Source: Littorina saxatilis (taxonomy: Eukaryota > Mollusca > Gastropoda > Littorinimorpha > Littorinidae). From it: a DNA stretch of 64,000 bases. The position numbers were made by a program, and so were the translations under genes. The DNA lies in contig NC_090252.1 in the NCBI RefSeq assembly GCF_037325665.1, positions 71,162,108 through 71,226,107 on the forward strand, given 5' to 3'. Below the pieces are notes generated by a model. It ran no database searches, was not told where the DNA came from, and worked only from the letters and a program-made list of their open reading frames with translations. Each line of letters starts with the position of its first letter. Positions within the stretch are counted from its first letter, which is position 1. This document shows, in pieces, positions 42,441-54,039 of the stretch.

Positions 42441-45400
42441 AAAACTGAGGATCTGCACTTTCAATGTAAATGGACTAAATGATTATAAGAAAAGAAAAGA
42501 TTTATTTGACTTTTTGAGAAATTCTGATAATAATATCTTTATGTTGCAAGAAACACATTGGAAAACAGAAGATGAAAATTTCATCCGATCACTGTGGGGA
42601 TTTGATGTTGTAGTTAACGGAGATAGTTCAGCTAGTAGGGGAGTAGCGATTTTGTTTAAAAATAATTTTGAATACAAATTACACAATACCATAAAAGATG
42701 AATCGGGGCGGTACATTTTGTTGGATATTGAACTTCTAAATAAACGCATGACAGTGGTGAATGTCTATGGTCCCAGTAGTGGAGATCATCCTGAGTTTTT
42801 TCTTGATCTGTTTAACAGTGTTATTTTGTTAGATAATGAACTGATAGTAATGGGGGGAGATTGGAATGTTCCTTTGAATCCAAAACTGGACTCTAACAAT
42901 CCAAACAATGTGTATAGAAATAGGAGTAGAAAAGAAATAACTGATTTTTTTGAACAGCATGATGTTGTTGACATTTTTAGAGCTATTCATGGTGATGTGA
43001 GAAAGTATACTTGGAGAAGAACTAATAGCACACAGAGAAGCCGGCTTGATTATTTTGCTGTCTCTGAACAACTTGGTCTTGTTGTGGATGATGTTAATAT
43101 CTCACCTGGATATTGCTCAGATCATTCTGTTGTATCTCTGAGTTTTAAAACTGATGTTGTTAAAAGGCATAGATCCTTTTGGAAATTTAATAATGGTTTA
43201 TTAAAAGATATTGATTATGTTCGCTTAATTAAGGAATGTATTTTAGAGGTTAAAAAGCAGTATGCTGTTCTTGTGTATGATACAGTTAACATTGCAGAGA
43301 TTGATGATGAGGAGTTACAGTTAACTATTGACGATCAACTATTTTTCGAAATGCTACTTTTAGAGATAAGAAGTAAAACTATGTCGTTTGCAGCGCAGAA
43401 AAAGAGAGAAAATTGCAGAAGGGAGATTGATCTGATGGATGAGATTAAGGTTTTAGAAAGTAATCTAAATGATGAGAATGTAATTATTTTGGAACAGAAG
43501 CGGCAAGAGTTGTTTCAGTTAAGACAGAAAAAAGTAGACGGGTTGATTGTTAGATCAAGAGCAAAATGGATTGCAGATGGTGAAAAAAATTCTAAATATT
43601 TCTGTAGTCTTGAAAAAAGAAACTTTGTCAAAAAGGCTATGTGTTTTATTGAAAAGGACAATGGCGAACTTTTATGTGACAGTGATGAGATTACTAAAGA
43701 AGTTAAATCCTTCTATGCACAGTTGTATGCTTCAAGGGAACATAATATAACGAATGAAGACATTCCTAATAACTTAGAACATCCTGTTTTGACTGAGGAA
43801 GAACGTGATGGACTTGAAGGTATTATTTGTAAAGAAGAATTAGTCAAAGCAGTAAAACAACTTAAAAACGATAAAAGCCCCGGATCGGATGGATATTCAG
43901 CAGAATTTTGTAAATTTTTCTTTATTAATCTAGGTGCTTTCTTGCTTCGTTCAATTAATGAAGGTTTTAGAAAAGGTGAAATGTCGGTAACACAACGTCA
44001 AGGTGTGATCACCTGTATACCCAAAGAAGGGAAAGATAAAAGGTTTCTAAAAAATTGGCGTCCTATTACTCTTTTAAATACTGTCTACAAAATAGCTTCC
44101 ACCTGCATTGCTGAAAGGCTGAAACGTGTTCTCCCAACCATAATTCATGAAGATCAAAAAGGGTTTATGCAAGGTAGGAATATAGGCGAAAATATTCGTT
44201 TACTCTATGATTCTATTATTTATGCTAATGAACGACAAGCTGATGGCCTTCTGTTAATGGTAGACTTTGAAAAAGCTTTCGATAGCATTGCATGGTCGTT
44301 TATACAAAAAGCACTGAATAAATTTAACTTCGGAAATGATATAAAAAAATGGATATTAACTTTTTACAGAAATAGTAAATCATGTGTAGCAGTAAACGGA
44401 CAATATTCAGAGTGGTTTAACCTGGAGAGAGGAACCCGTCAAGGGGACCCTTTGTCTCCTTATATTTTTCTAATTTGTGCCGAAATTATGGCAATAATGA
44501 TGCGTCAGAATCCAAAAATCAAGGGACTGAATTTTTTTGATGTCGAAATTTTATTGTCACAATATGCTGATGACACTACCTTTTTTCTTGATGGCACCAA
44601 AGATTCTTTTTGTGCATGTGTAAAAACACTACAGACGTTTGCTTCTTTGTCAGGTCTAGTTATTAACTATGACAAGTCGTCAGCAGTGTGGATAGGAGCC
44701 TCTAAAAATTCTAACGTTAAGTTTATGCCAGAGTATAACTTTGCTTGGAATCCCACTGTTTTCAGAGTTTTGGGTATCTGGTTTTCGACAAACATCGAGG
44801 AAATTGTTCCATTAAACTATGAAAACAAGTTTGTGGAGATTAAGAGAATTTTCAACTCGTGGTCCAGAAGGAATTTAACCCCTTTCGGAAAAATAACAGT
44901 CATTAAGACTTTGGCATTGTCCAAACTTACCTGCCTATTTATGAATTTGCCGGACCCAGATCAGGATTTTCTAGCTAATCTACAGAAACTACTGTTTAAT
45001 TTTGTTTGGGACGGGAAAATTGACAAAATCAAAAGAACATCTATGTATCAGGCATACGAAGAGGGGGGGACTTAAAATGGTTAATGTGAGAGTTTTTCTA
45101 TCGTCATTGAAGATAACCTGGCTAATGAAAGTTTTACATGATGATGGAAAAATTACACAAATTCTCTATGCATTATGTCCTGCTGTCCGAGTTGTGAAAC
45201 AACGTGGGGGCGAGTTTGCAAATGTACTGATGCAAAGAATTGTTAATCCTTTTTGGGTTGATGTTTTTAAACATTATAAAAAAGTGTGTAACAAATGTAT
45301 TCCATCTTCTTTTCATGACTTTGTATCTGAATGTCTTTTTTATAATATCAATATATGCAGAGACAAGAAGGTGTTGTTTCTTAGAAGCTGGGCACAATGT

Positions 45401-46216
45401 GGTATTGTTTCTGTTGGTCACTTGCTGAAGGAAGATGGATTTTTGACCTATGATGAATTTAGCAGAAAATACCCAAATGTGACTGTTAATTTTTTGTTAT
45501 ATCAAGGAATAGTACGGGCTGTTAAGAAGTATCAATGTAAGCTAGAAATTGACTTTTGTGATAACTTTTTGGTAAGTGACCCATGTATTTGGCAGTGCTT
45601 GGCTAGTGGTGGTTCTAAACATGTCTATGGATATTTGATTAAGAGTACTGATCCTCTGAAATGTATTGAAAAGTGGTCAGCTGCACTGAACTGTAATGTA
45701 GATGTCAATAAGGTTTTTCTAAAAATTAAAAGAACAACTGAGGACGTACGTCTCAGATGGTTTCAATATAGACTGATATATAGAATTATACCCACCCAGC
45801 GTTTTTTGCATCTGAGAAAAATTGTTGAATCTCCTATTTGTACTTTCTGCGGACAGCAGGAGGAAACGCTAGAACATCTTTTTTGGGACTGTACAAAAAC
45901 ACAGGCTTTTTGGAATGATTTCCTTCAGTGGATGCGAGACAATTTTGTACAGTGTACTAATGTTAGACTGTATAAGCAACTTATTATCTGTGGCTACCAA
46001 ACAAACTGTGTGACGGACAAAACCTTTGATTTGTTCCTTCTAATCGCAAAATACCACATTTATACATCTAAAATACGTGCGACCTGCCCCCATTTTCAGG
46101 TTCTTGTTTTAACTCTAAAACAAAGATTTTTGGCAGAGAAGCACAATGCATTGGTTAACAATAAGTTAACTTCTTTCAACAGAAACTGGAGTCTGTACAG
46201 GCATGCGTTTGAATGA
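42421..46216 (+). pseudogene. LINE J ORF2: endonuclease and reverse transcriptase, one frame change
   Basis: It starts MMASNCEKLRI, or at the next codon. An AP-type endonuclease comes first, with FNVNGL, MLQETHW, VNVYGP, MGGDWNV, SRLDYF and YCSDHS. The L1/Tx1 linker motif KWIADGEKNSKYFCSLEKRN follows. The reverse transcriptase has LKNDKSPGSDGYSAEF, NWRPITLLN, VDFEKAFDSI, GTRQGDPLSPYIF and the catalytic SQYADDTTF. At 45,063-45,069 a run of seven G is one base too long: the first frame stops at 45,075, and the rest continues to 46,216 with the C-terminal zinc motif CTFCGQQEETLEHLFWDC. No RNase H was seen. An assembly error in the G run is as likely as a real change. Confidence 0.88.
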
Positions 46217-46484
46217 TATCTTTTTTTTTTCTTTTTTTTTGTAAAATTATTTGTGTAGGTAAACTGCAAAGCCTGGTCACCGCTCGCTATCCTCTTTCTC
46301 TTCTTTCCCTGATCCCTATTCTCTTCTGTCACCCCTCTTTCTTTCTCTCTCTTTTCTCTTTATCTTTTTTGTATTGTTTGTTTATATGCGCGTGTGTAAA
46401 TGATATGGTTGAGACGGTTTCAATTGGACATCTGCTATTGTCGTTATCCTATGTGAAAAAAAGAAATAAAATAAAAAATAAAAA
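46217..46484 (+). other. LINE J 3' UTR and A-rich tail
   Basis: T-rich and C/T-rich sequence, then AAAAAAAGAAATAAAATAAA up to the target duplication. Confidence 0.7.
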
Positions 46485-46715
46485 AACATGTGAAAGTTAT
46501 CAAGAGAGGGTGGACACAGCGAATGAAATATTTTGAGCGCTCTAGCACCGTTTGTTTTTCAGAACAGGAGGTGGTCCATATTAGGCAGTAGTCCATTTTA
46601 AGCAAACTTCCCCTATTACCAACGATGACGGCATGATCTAACGCACATTCTCGTGGTACTGACAAGCAACACCGCGCATTGACAGTTGTGTTGGATACAC
46701 GTATGAGTGGTTTAC

Positions 46716-46718
<3 letters not shown>

Positions 46719-46807
<89 letters not shown>
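46719..46807. repeat. (AC)n microsatellite abutting a splice donor
   Basis: About 44 AC units. On the gene's strand the donor of the exon 46,811-47,105 reads G|GTTTGTGTGTGT, so the repeat starts within the donor site itself. Confidence 0.95.
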
Positions 46808-46810
<3 letters not shown>

Positions 46811-47105
46811 CTGTTGTCAAACAGCACCTCGTCAAGCAAGACGTGGAGGTGATCGTTTTGGACACATGCCACGAGGTCGGTGACGGCCTGGTCAACATCT
46901 TCCTCCCTGTCCAAGAAATCGTATTGGTGGTACGACACGCTGCCTGGTGTCAGGGAAGGCGTCGGGCCCGCGCTCAGCGACATCCCCAGCTGTTGTGTGA
47001 TGGATGTGCTGATGGCCCGGGTGTTGTACCGTGTTGACAGGACGTGCACATCGTGCCCCTCTCGCAGCCACCTCAGCCCCTGCAGCACTAGCACCACCGT
47101 CTTAC
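46811..47105 (-). CDS. Host SF1-like P-loop NTPase gene, exon 3 (second half of Walker A, Walker B)
   Basis: This 295-base exon has an acceptor TATTCCAACAG before 47,105 and enters in phase 1. Joined to exon 2 it reads GAPGTGKTVVLVLQGLRW, a textbook Walker A motif (GxxGxGKT) that binds the phosphates of ATP. It goes on with DVHVLSTRYNTRAIS, in the place of helicase motif Ia. It ends with DHLHVLLDEVLFDN, where LLDE fits Walker B (motif II, with acidic D and E). It leaves in phase 2 at a donor GTTTGT that runs straight into a long GT repeat. The reaction is inferred as ATP hydrolysis. A DNA or RNA substrate is only a guess from superfamily-1 likeness. Confidence 0.85.
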
Positions 47106-47180
47106 CTGTTGGAATACAGACATATTTAGGTTAATATGTTGCAAGACAATGTACAAACAAGGCAGTATTACACATAGAGA

Positions 47181-47262
47181 CGACTTGCACATCGTGTCCC
47201 TGTTGTTAGGGAAGATGTAGGCCTACGATCAGCCACCTCAACCCCTGCAGTACCAGAACCAT
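47181..47262 (-). pseudogene. Remnant of a duplicated exon piece
   Basis: 'gacttgcacatcgtgtccct' (47,181-47,200) and 'cagccacctcaacccctgca' (47,230-47,249) repeat 47,041-47,060 and 47,065-47,084 of the neighbouring exon, with about 26 unrelated bases between. Too short and changed to code. Confidence 0.6.
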
Positions 47263-47379
47263 AACATTATACGCCATCGAAGTACACCCCCTCCCCCCGC
47301 CACCACACTCACCCACCCACAAACAGACGCACAAATGCATGAGTGTTGTATGGGTGCCAGCTTCCATATGAAGGCGCGC

Positions 47380-47416
47380 ACAGTCTGTGTGTGTGAGTAT
47401 GTGTGAGTGTGTGTGT

Positions 47417-47457
<41 letters not shown>

Positions 47458-47530
47458 AGTGTGTGTGTTTAGGTGTGTGTGTGTGTGTGTGTTTAGGTGT
47501 GTGTGTGTGGGTTGGTTGGTTGTTTGTTTA
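47380..47530. repeat. (TG)n-rich microsatellite region
   Basis: Interrupted TG repeats with TGAG and TTTAGG variants. Confidence 0.9.
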
Positions 47531-47649
47531 TGTGTGTGTGTTCAGTGTTATTGTATGAAGGGGATGGATGGTTGTAAAGATGGTGGTGCTTCGAGTTCGT
47601 GTGTATACGTGTCTGTACGTGCATGCATGCGTGTGTGCGTGTGCGGTAA

Positions 47650-48222
47650 AAACAAAACTTGGTAGAAAAAGAAAAAGAAAATCATCAGACATTATACAAA
47701 TGTATCAAACATCATAAACAATCACAAAAGGCAAACTTGCAGATACACACAATAATGTTACAATACAAAAACACTTGCTGACTTTCGACAACCATTGGAG
47801 GGTTGCGTTCGTTTAACGTTAAACAATAAACACTACACACTAAAAGTTCGCATGAAATTTAGCACGAATAAACGTTTCCAATCCAAGATGTTTACTTTAC
47901 AAAACAACACTTATTGAGGCCAAAACTACAAGGACAAACTGTCATACAAATGTCGCTCAAAGACAACGTTCCCTTGTGGACAAAGTTACAAAAAGGTACT
48001 TTCCCCATCCAATTTCTCCCACAGCGTCAACAATGAATAAGCTCGCTTACAAACGATCATCACCGAATGCATGCGCCTGTGCCTTTCAACTTAGCAACGT
48101 GGGGCAAGGAAACTGTCAGTGAAAACAACTCACTCAAAACTTCATTTGTTTACGGAACACACAAGTTTTCTTCGGAAACCTTCGGGACATTTTAGCGTCT
48201 AAATATCTTTACTCTGCGGTTC
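47650..48222. other. Intron sequence, no feature seen
   Basis: AT-rich unique sequence without motif or repeat. Confidence 0.3.
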
Positions 48223-48235
48223 ATCAGCAAAGACT

Positions 48236-48292
48236 TTTTCTTTATTTGGTGTTTAACGTCGTTTTCAACCACGAAGGTTATATCGCGACGGA
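48236..48292 (-). mobile_element. 57-bp retroposed 3' end with exact target duplication
   Basis: It is flanked by ATCAGCAAAGACT at 48,223-48,235 and 48,293-48,305. On the minus strand it reads CGTCGCGATATAACCTTCGT, GGTTGAAAACGACGTTAAAC and ACCAAATAAAG, a 3' end seen in many molluscan SINEs and LINEs (recollection). Confidence 0.8.
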
Positions 48293-48984
48293 ATCAGCAA
48301 AGACTACTAATACCAAAGCACGATAATAAATTATAAAAACTTAAACAGTAAACATTTTAGAAACCTAGCTCACGTGATGAAAATCAACTCACAAAGTTAT
48401 CCACAAAATGGCAACGAGAAAACAGCACAAACAAGTAACAACCAATTTACCTTATGCGCTGTGTGGTTTGACCAGGGTACCAAAAACATCGCTTCACATG
48501 AAGACACAACACTGTTCACCAGCAAAGCATTTTGAAACCGGTGTCCATTTTAAATTCATTGTTTCTTTACATAATCCAGAAAACATTTCACTGATAAACG
48601 TTAACTCAGAAAAATAACATGATGACATCCAACCTCTTCCATCGAAACCCTCAGATCAACTGCCGAGAGGGGGTCAAGCGGTACTATATATTCAACACAA
48701 AATCTGATATGGGACAGACTTGGTCATCGATTCAACCAACCATAAAAATCCACACAAAAACGTTAGGAGCTATGTTCCCAATACAGCCAATCCACAGATA
48801 ATCACTCAAATCACGCGCGACTATGCGATCATTGAGTGGGACAAGCCATCCTAGAGGGGGTAAAAGATATACCTGACGTTTTCAACACTAAAATAACGCG
48901 AGTCACGCGCATACCTGACCTTTACAACACACTCAAAAAACAACACACAACAGGGCGCCACGAAAAGGCACGGTTTCTTCCCTC

Positions 48985-50395
48985 TAAACTGTCGATTGGA
49001 AAGGCTGTTTATTCCCCTAACCTATTCAGAAGACAGATTGAGTGTACATGACGTAGTGTCAATACAGTGGAACCTACAACACAGACACCCCCCAAAATCA
49101 AATTCGCAAAATCAAAGTTCTCGCGTTAAAAATGACAAAAAAATCAAAACTGCTAAAACGAAACATGTTTAGCATGTCCTAAGACAGAACAATCAAATCT
49201 ACATCAAAATCAGTCAGTTTCGTTCACATATCTTGTCTAACATGGACGCTATGGCATGCTGAGCGGTGTAGGTGTCAATCCTCTCAGCAGGCATAAAAGG
49301 CAATTTTTGAAGCCGTTTTAGCGGGTAATGAGACAAAATATGGTACATTTGAGTAACTCGCTAACGCGTTGCCTTTAAACTTTCGGAGATTTGTGCTAAC
49401 GCATGTCGTAAAGTACATACGGACTTTCAAGTCATTTGAGACATAAGGTCTGCTGTTAGTTGACATGCCAAAACGAGTTCTTGAATTGTCGGTAGGTCTT
49501 TGCTGATTCATCAAAAACAATCAATTTGTTGGAATCTTCAAGACCAATAATAGATGCGCCGCATACTCACATTATATGTACATATTTGATCAGACACGGG
49601 TGGTATGAGGATTTCAACGCGAAAGTAGTTTTTAAGAAGTTGACTCATTCAGAGCGGTGAGTGAAAATGTCGGCTTACGCCTAGCAAAGCTCACTCCCGA
49701 CACGCTTTAACTGATCAATGGCTCTTGAAAAAGCCTTTTCCAAGAATTTGTGTGTGCGTTTAAACCAGTGCATTGTGAGCATCCATTGTTGAAACTGTAT
49801 TAAATTAAAGGGTAAATTGAAGCTTTTATTTTTCTAAATGCATGCTAATTTTATTTTTTTCTGTTCAATCGGACAGGGTACATTGCTATTTTTAAAACGC
49901 TTTCTGGCATATCGCATAACTGCAGAACTAATTACTCAAATGACTTGAGAATCTGTTTGTAGTTTACGACATGTGTTAGCACTAATCACTAAACATGTAA
50001 AGACAATGCGTTAACGGGTTACTCAAATGTACCATTTTTCGTCTCATTACCCGCTAAAACGGCTTTAAAAACTGCCTTTTATGCCTTCTGAGAGGATTGA
50101 CACCTACACCACTCAGCATGCCATAACGTCCATGTTAGACAAGATATGTGAACAAAACTGACTGTTTTGGGTGCAGATGGGATTGTTCTGTCTAACGACA
50201 TGCTAAACATGTTTCGATTTAGTTGTTCTGATTTGTTGTCGATTTTATCGCCGGAACCTTGCTTTTGCGAATGTGATTTTGGGGTGTGTGTGTTGTAGGT
50301 TCCACTGTATGGACATTACGTCATGTAAACTCACTCTGTTTTCTGAACCAGGTAGGGGAATCAATGCCCTTTTCAGTCATATACTTGGTTTTACA
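48985..50395. mobile_element. Long inverted repeat O with pogo-like inner ends
   Basis: The arms are about 48,985-49,460 and 49,925-50,395, with a 460-base spacer. Matched phrases include 'gtacatgacgtagtgtcaat', 'tacagtggaacctacaacac', 'acatatcttgtctaacatgg' and 'tttagcgggtaatgagacaa'. TACAGTGGAACC at 49,072 and its inverse at 50,297-50,309 look like TA plus a pogo/Tigger terminus, yet the similarity continues about 80 bases outside. Frames within are not supported as genes. Confidence 0.7.
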
Positions 50396-50399
50396 ATCA

Positions 50400-51370
50400 A
50401 CAGCCTCATCAGAAAGATCTGCCCTCAAACGCTCAAAGTTTTTTTACGACGAGTAGTGTAGATCATTGGGAGGACACATACAAATCAAACCAGTAGGTTT
50501 TTGTCGATCTCTTCATGTACTAGCTGCTTGTCTGTTGCGTTTTCTACGGCAGGAGTTGACAGTGCCACAGTAGAACTGCTGTCAATACTTTTCTTTGTTT
50601 CTCAACAGATCGCTGAAAGTGGTTTGGTTAATATGGAAGTCCTCGGCAATGGTTACCTTTTTCTTTGGTCGCTGACTTTCAACTGCATCGATCATCAATT
50701 TTATTACTTTCTATATAGAGAAAGAGAATTGTGCTCTGCGCTTTCCGCCATGGCGACTGCCACTGAGAATGCAAAAACAAAAAATAACAGTGAAGACTTG
50801 CCTAAAGTTCAATGTTTGCAATCATTCTTCACAGTCATTTAACAGCCTACAAATGAGAAATTTGAACACACCAAATTACGATTCAGGTTCCTGTCTAGCC
50901 CTTCCAGTCAATCTGGATCGCATCCGGTGCGAACATTGACAATTTTTTTAATCCAAATTCACTGTTACTTTCCTATATATCCAAGGGAGGTGCAAAGGGA
51001 GATAAAAACTCCTTTCTTATAACCGGTGCTTTCTTATAACCGAGTTTCTTTTATCCTGAGAATTTAAGTGGAAGAAAAAAGGCATTTGGCAAGGAAAATA
51101 AAAGTCCTTTCTCGTAAGCGATGTTTCTTGTATTCGATGTTCTTATAAGCGGGTGCGACTGTACTTTGTCTAGAGGCTAAGTACGCCTCTCCAGGGTAAC
51201 GCTGTGCCTTGCCGGACAAATACGTAAAGCAGTCGGCTGACCTTCGTGTTAACTTGGCGACAACTCATAATTTCTCCGACAAGAATCGTTCAGAAAATAG
51301 AAGAAATGATGGCAAGAAAAAAAGAAGAAAAAAGTAAAAGAAAAACCAATTACTAGCAAGATAAACTGTT
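50400..51370. other. Intron sequence, pogo-like terminus near 51,150
   Basis: 'tttcttataaccg' occurs twice near 51,014-51,045, and TTCTTATAAGCGGGTGCGACTG at 51,131-51,152 resembles the end of a pogo/Tigger-type MITE. The other end was not found. The open frame 50,501-50,842 has no support. Confidence 0.3.
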
Positions 51371-51380
51371 AGTTTGTCAC

Positions 51381-51568
51381 CTGTTCCTGGCGCTCCCGTA
51401 ATGCAGACCCGTGGCGGGTCTCGGTTCATTAGTCCCAGCTGTTGCAGGGTCAGAACCAGAAGTGCCAGCCTCCGCCCCAGTTCCGCCACCGCCTGTCCTG
51501 CAGTCCGCACCTCCACACGGACACCGTTGTAGCAGGGGACAGACACCGTGGTGGCCGGTCCAACAAAC
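51381..51568 (-). CDS. Host SF1-like P-loop NTPase gene, exon 2 (first half of Walker A)
   Basis: This 188-base exon has an acceptor ending TTCTGTTACAG before 51,568 and a donor GTGACA from 51,380. It enters in phase 2 and leaves in phase 1. The encoded stretch starts RFVGPATTVSVPCYNG, continues through a leucine-rich helix (RRLALLVLTLQQLG), and ends RVCITGAPGTG. The last residues are the first part of a P-loop. The rest of that motif is supplied by the next exon, and reading straight into the intron would wrongly give a D in place of the catalytic K. The exon has no in-frame stop. The exon borders, the phase match and the motif agree, so I am fairly sure it is a real coding exon. Confidence 0.82.
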
Positions 51569-51569
51569 C

Positions 51570-52860
51570 TGTAACAGAAGCAATTAAGATAATCAGAAAA
51601 TGATAAATACTACTCAAACGTAGAATACCAACATTGTTTCAGCGGACTCGGTGAGCGATCGCCGTGCCGAGCGGTCAATTGTTGCGTTGCTCTCCACACC
51701 CCAAGTTTTCCAGTACAGCAGCTTCTCTCTTTCCATGTGTGTGCTTGGATTACTGACATTTCGCTTGACTTGGACTTGGACTCATTGTCTTTGGTGAATG
51801 TTATTGTACCTTGGTGTTGCTAGCCTTTCTATTCGCTTTTTCTTCCCTCTTTTTCTATTATGTGACTGCCTCAAGCCCGGATACAAACGTGGCGACAGCT
51901 CATGTGGAGCACGTGCCTCTGACACAGAAAGTGACACCGACACTGAGACCGTTCAATCCGACGATAGAGCTGTTAGTCTAAGAGCTGAAAACTGTAGCTT
52001 AAAAAAAAAGTGAACTTGACCAACCTTGCCTGTTAGAAGAAATGTTATTTCATGTATGTCTTCAGATAACACATTAGAAGACACCCAGATGGGATGTCAC
52101 ATTTCTGACTTTTCGGTGTCCAAGATGGCGGCTAATTGAAAATGGCGGCCATCCTGACGTAACTCTGGCACGTAACATGGTCAAGTAGCATCTTATTTTA
52201 AAGGTATTTTCAAGATGAATGCTTATTTGACATCATAAATGCTGCGAACTTACACACATTCATGCTAATAGCATTTTTTTTTTAGTGTGATCGATACTTT
52301 TACCGCCAGGCATTTGTGATTGAAAAAGAACGTTTTAAAACACATTACATATTAAATATAAATAAGAGAAACGAAGTTCGCATTATTGTATGATAATCTT
52401 TATTTTAATATCACAAACTTTTAATCATTTAGCAATCTTGTTCAAGGTACTCTTTATGATTAAGAATGAAACAAATAGTTTCAGTGATTTGCTGTACACT
52501 AATGAGTAACTGAAAATACAATGGACAAACAAACACATACAAAAATAAAACATTTCAATGGACAATAACATAACGAAAATAAAAGTTAAAAACTTAAACC
52601 GCCAAACTGCTCTCTTTCAAAATAATGTGGTTTTTTTAAATATAAACAATATGCCTTCACATGCAGAAACAGAAATAGGCATAACTTGAAAAGATGTGAC
52701 ACTTTTAAAGAATTAGACACATTTTTAAAACCCCATAAAACAAAAATGAGACACACGTTTTACCCTCTAACCTCATCTCTCTTCTTTTATGGAATGAATA
52801 CAGTGTAAATGAAGAAATAATGATCAGATTCATTTGACCCCCTTCCCTCCCTGAATGTTC
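51570..52860. other. Intron sequence, no firm feature
   Basis: AT-rich. An acidic stretch ASDTESDTDTETVQSDDR (plus, near 51,900-51,960) could be a scrap of a LINE ORF1 but is too short to call. Confidence 0.25.
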
Positions 52861-52863
52861 TGT

Positions 52864-53074
52864 ATGAGTCGCATGTCACCTTTGCATGATTTTCATATTT
52901 TTACATTTTCCTAAAAAGTTTTTAATGCTCTATCTGGTGAAAACCGTTTTAGAAAAGAGCAAACACTTTTTGAGTTATAAGCCTGTGACTGAGGTGACCC
53001 TCACACTGTTACCAGACACCCCCGGACTTATATTAAGCCTAGCGCAGAACCGCGCGAGGTGACATGCGACTCAT
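52864..53074. mobile_element. Short TIR unit (18-bp perfect ends)
   Basis: ATGAGTCGCATGTCACCT at 52,864-52,881 returns inverted as AGGTGACATGCGACTCAT at 53,057-53,074. 211 bp, non-coding, no clear target duplication. Confidence 0.55.
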
Positions 53075-53079
53075 TCCGT

Positions 53080-54030
53080 GGTGGAGGGTCACATATATAC
53101 AAAAATAGAGATTCATAACTTCAGCTCTCATACATTGAAAAAAAGTAAAACAGCAACCATACAGGTACAATCGTTACTAAGAATTTGCCCTTTACCACGT
53201 TGCATGCAGATTTGTTTCTACCCTGTAAGCGTCCAGTAGCGAGCAAACGCCCAACCCTACTTTATGTCATGAATACCTTTTAACCCATCCACCCTCCACG
53301 CCCCCGCCCCCCCCCCCCCACAAAGGTATATATAAAAAAAGTGTCTAATAGATTTTAACCCTTTTCGCAAAATACTGAGATATAATTCCAGTGAATAACG
53401 AAAATATTCTGCGATAAGGTCATATTGTTGAGTTCATTCTTGTGCCACTCCAGTCTCTCGATAGCCATGCCAACAGTGGACGAAGAAATGACAGACTCAT
53501 CTAGTGTTTAAGAGGTCGATGTTGGTTGATTTAAAGAGATCGAGTGAACGGATTTTTTTTTAATATGCTGTGTTTGACATCATCCAACCCCACCGCCTCT
53601 CTCTCTCTCTCTCCCCAGGATTTTGCTAGATGGCTTTGACCAGGACACATGAACTGACTATAATTATAATATTTCAGTGTGTGCAAGTTTGTGACTTTTG
53701 TTTAGACACACGTGCTGCTGCTCGTAACGCTTGATATACGAAGTTATCATTTTCATTTGTAATATGGGCATGTGTTCTAAAACCATGACACAAAGGGATT
53801 GTTGTGGTTAATGTCCATGTTTCAATCTGGCGAGGCACTTGCACACACGCAAACGCAGGTCACAGAGAAAGGTACACGGAGAGTATAGTCATTTTTGCAC
53901 AGCAACAATCCTACCAGCATTCTCATACCAAGTGATCAAATGCCGCTATTTCTCACGAGGAACAGATTCAGCACGGGGTACAGTAACAAGTAAACACCCA
54001 TCTTTGAGCGAAATTGGTGCGTAAGGGGTG
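53080..54030. other. Intron sequence, no feature seen
   Basis: Contains a C run (53,307-53,320) and a short CT run (53,597-53,613). Nothing coding. Confidence 0.3.
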
Positions 54031-54039
54031 TGGGCGCTT

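Larger units (their letters stand above)
39062..46484 (+). mobile_element. Full-length L1/Tx1-like LINE J with three ORFs
   Basis: Flanked by AACATGTGAAAGTT at 39,048-39,061 and 46,485-46,498, an exact 14-bp target duplication, and ending in an A-rich tail. Its order is 5' UTR (238 bases), ORF1 (39,300-40,436), SINE insertion (40,521-40,997), cysteine-rich repeat ORF (41,376-42,440), ORF2 (42,421-46,216) and 3' UTR. Without the SINE it is about 6.9 kb. ORF2 carries one frame change in a run of G. The exact duplication and long frames imply a recent insertion. It lies in the 15.4-kb intron, in the opposite direction to the gene. Confidence 0.9.
34720..46613. mobile_element. TA-flanked TIR element Q, heavily nested
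   Basis: GGGGAAGGTTGCCTAATATG after TA at 34,718 is matched by the inverse at 46,613 (minus GGGGAAGTTTGCTTAAAATG, with TA outside). The similarity spans about 28 bases. Removing the LINE (7.4 kb), B2, A2, SINE D1 and a LINE tail leaves about 1.8 kb, a normal size for a TA-targeting transposon. Small relics of coding sequence may remain: MANGDSRPGPSREKQRR at 35,254 and LRIIGAAIRASLG ending at 36,047. I cannot name its family. Confidence 0.45.

Noticed and set aside
50501-50842. A 113-codon plus-strand frame in the 4.3-kb intron
   Set aside because: No domain, no splice logic, and it lies opposite to the gene.
51265-51546. A 93-codon frame running past the exon with GAPGTGDK
   Set aside because: The part after GAPGTG is intron. 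The proper motif GAPGTGKT forms only with the next exon.
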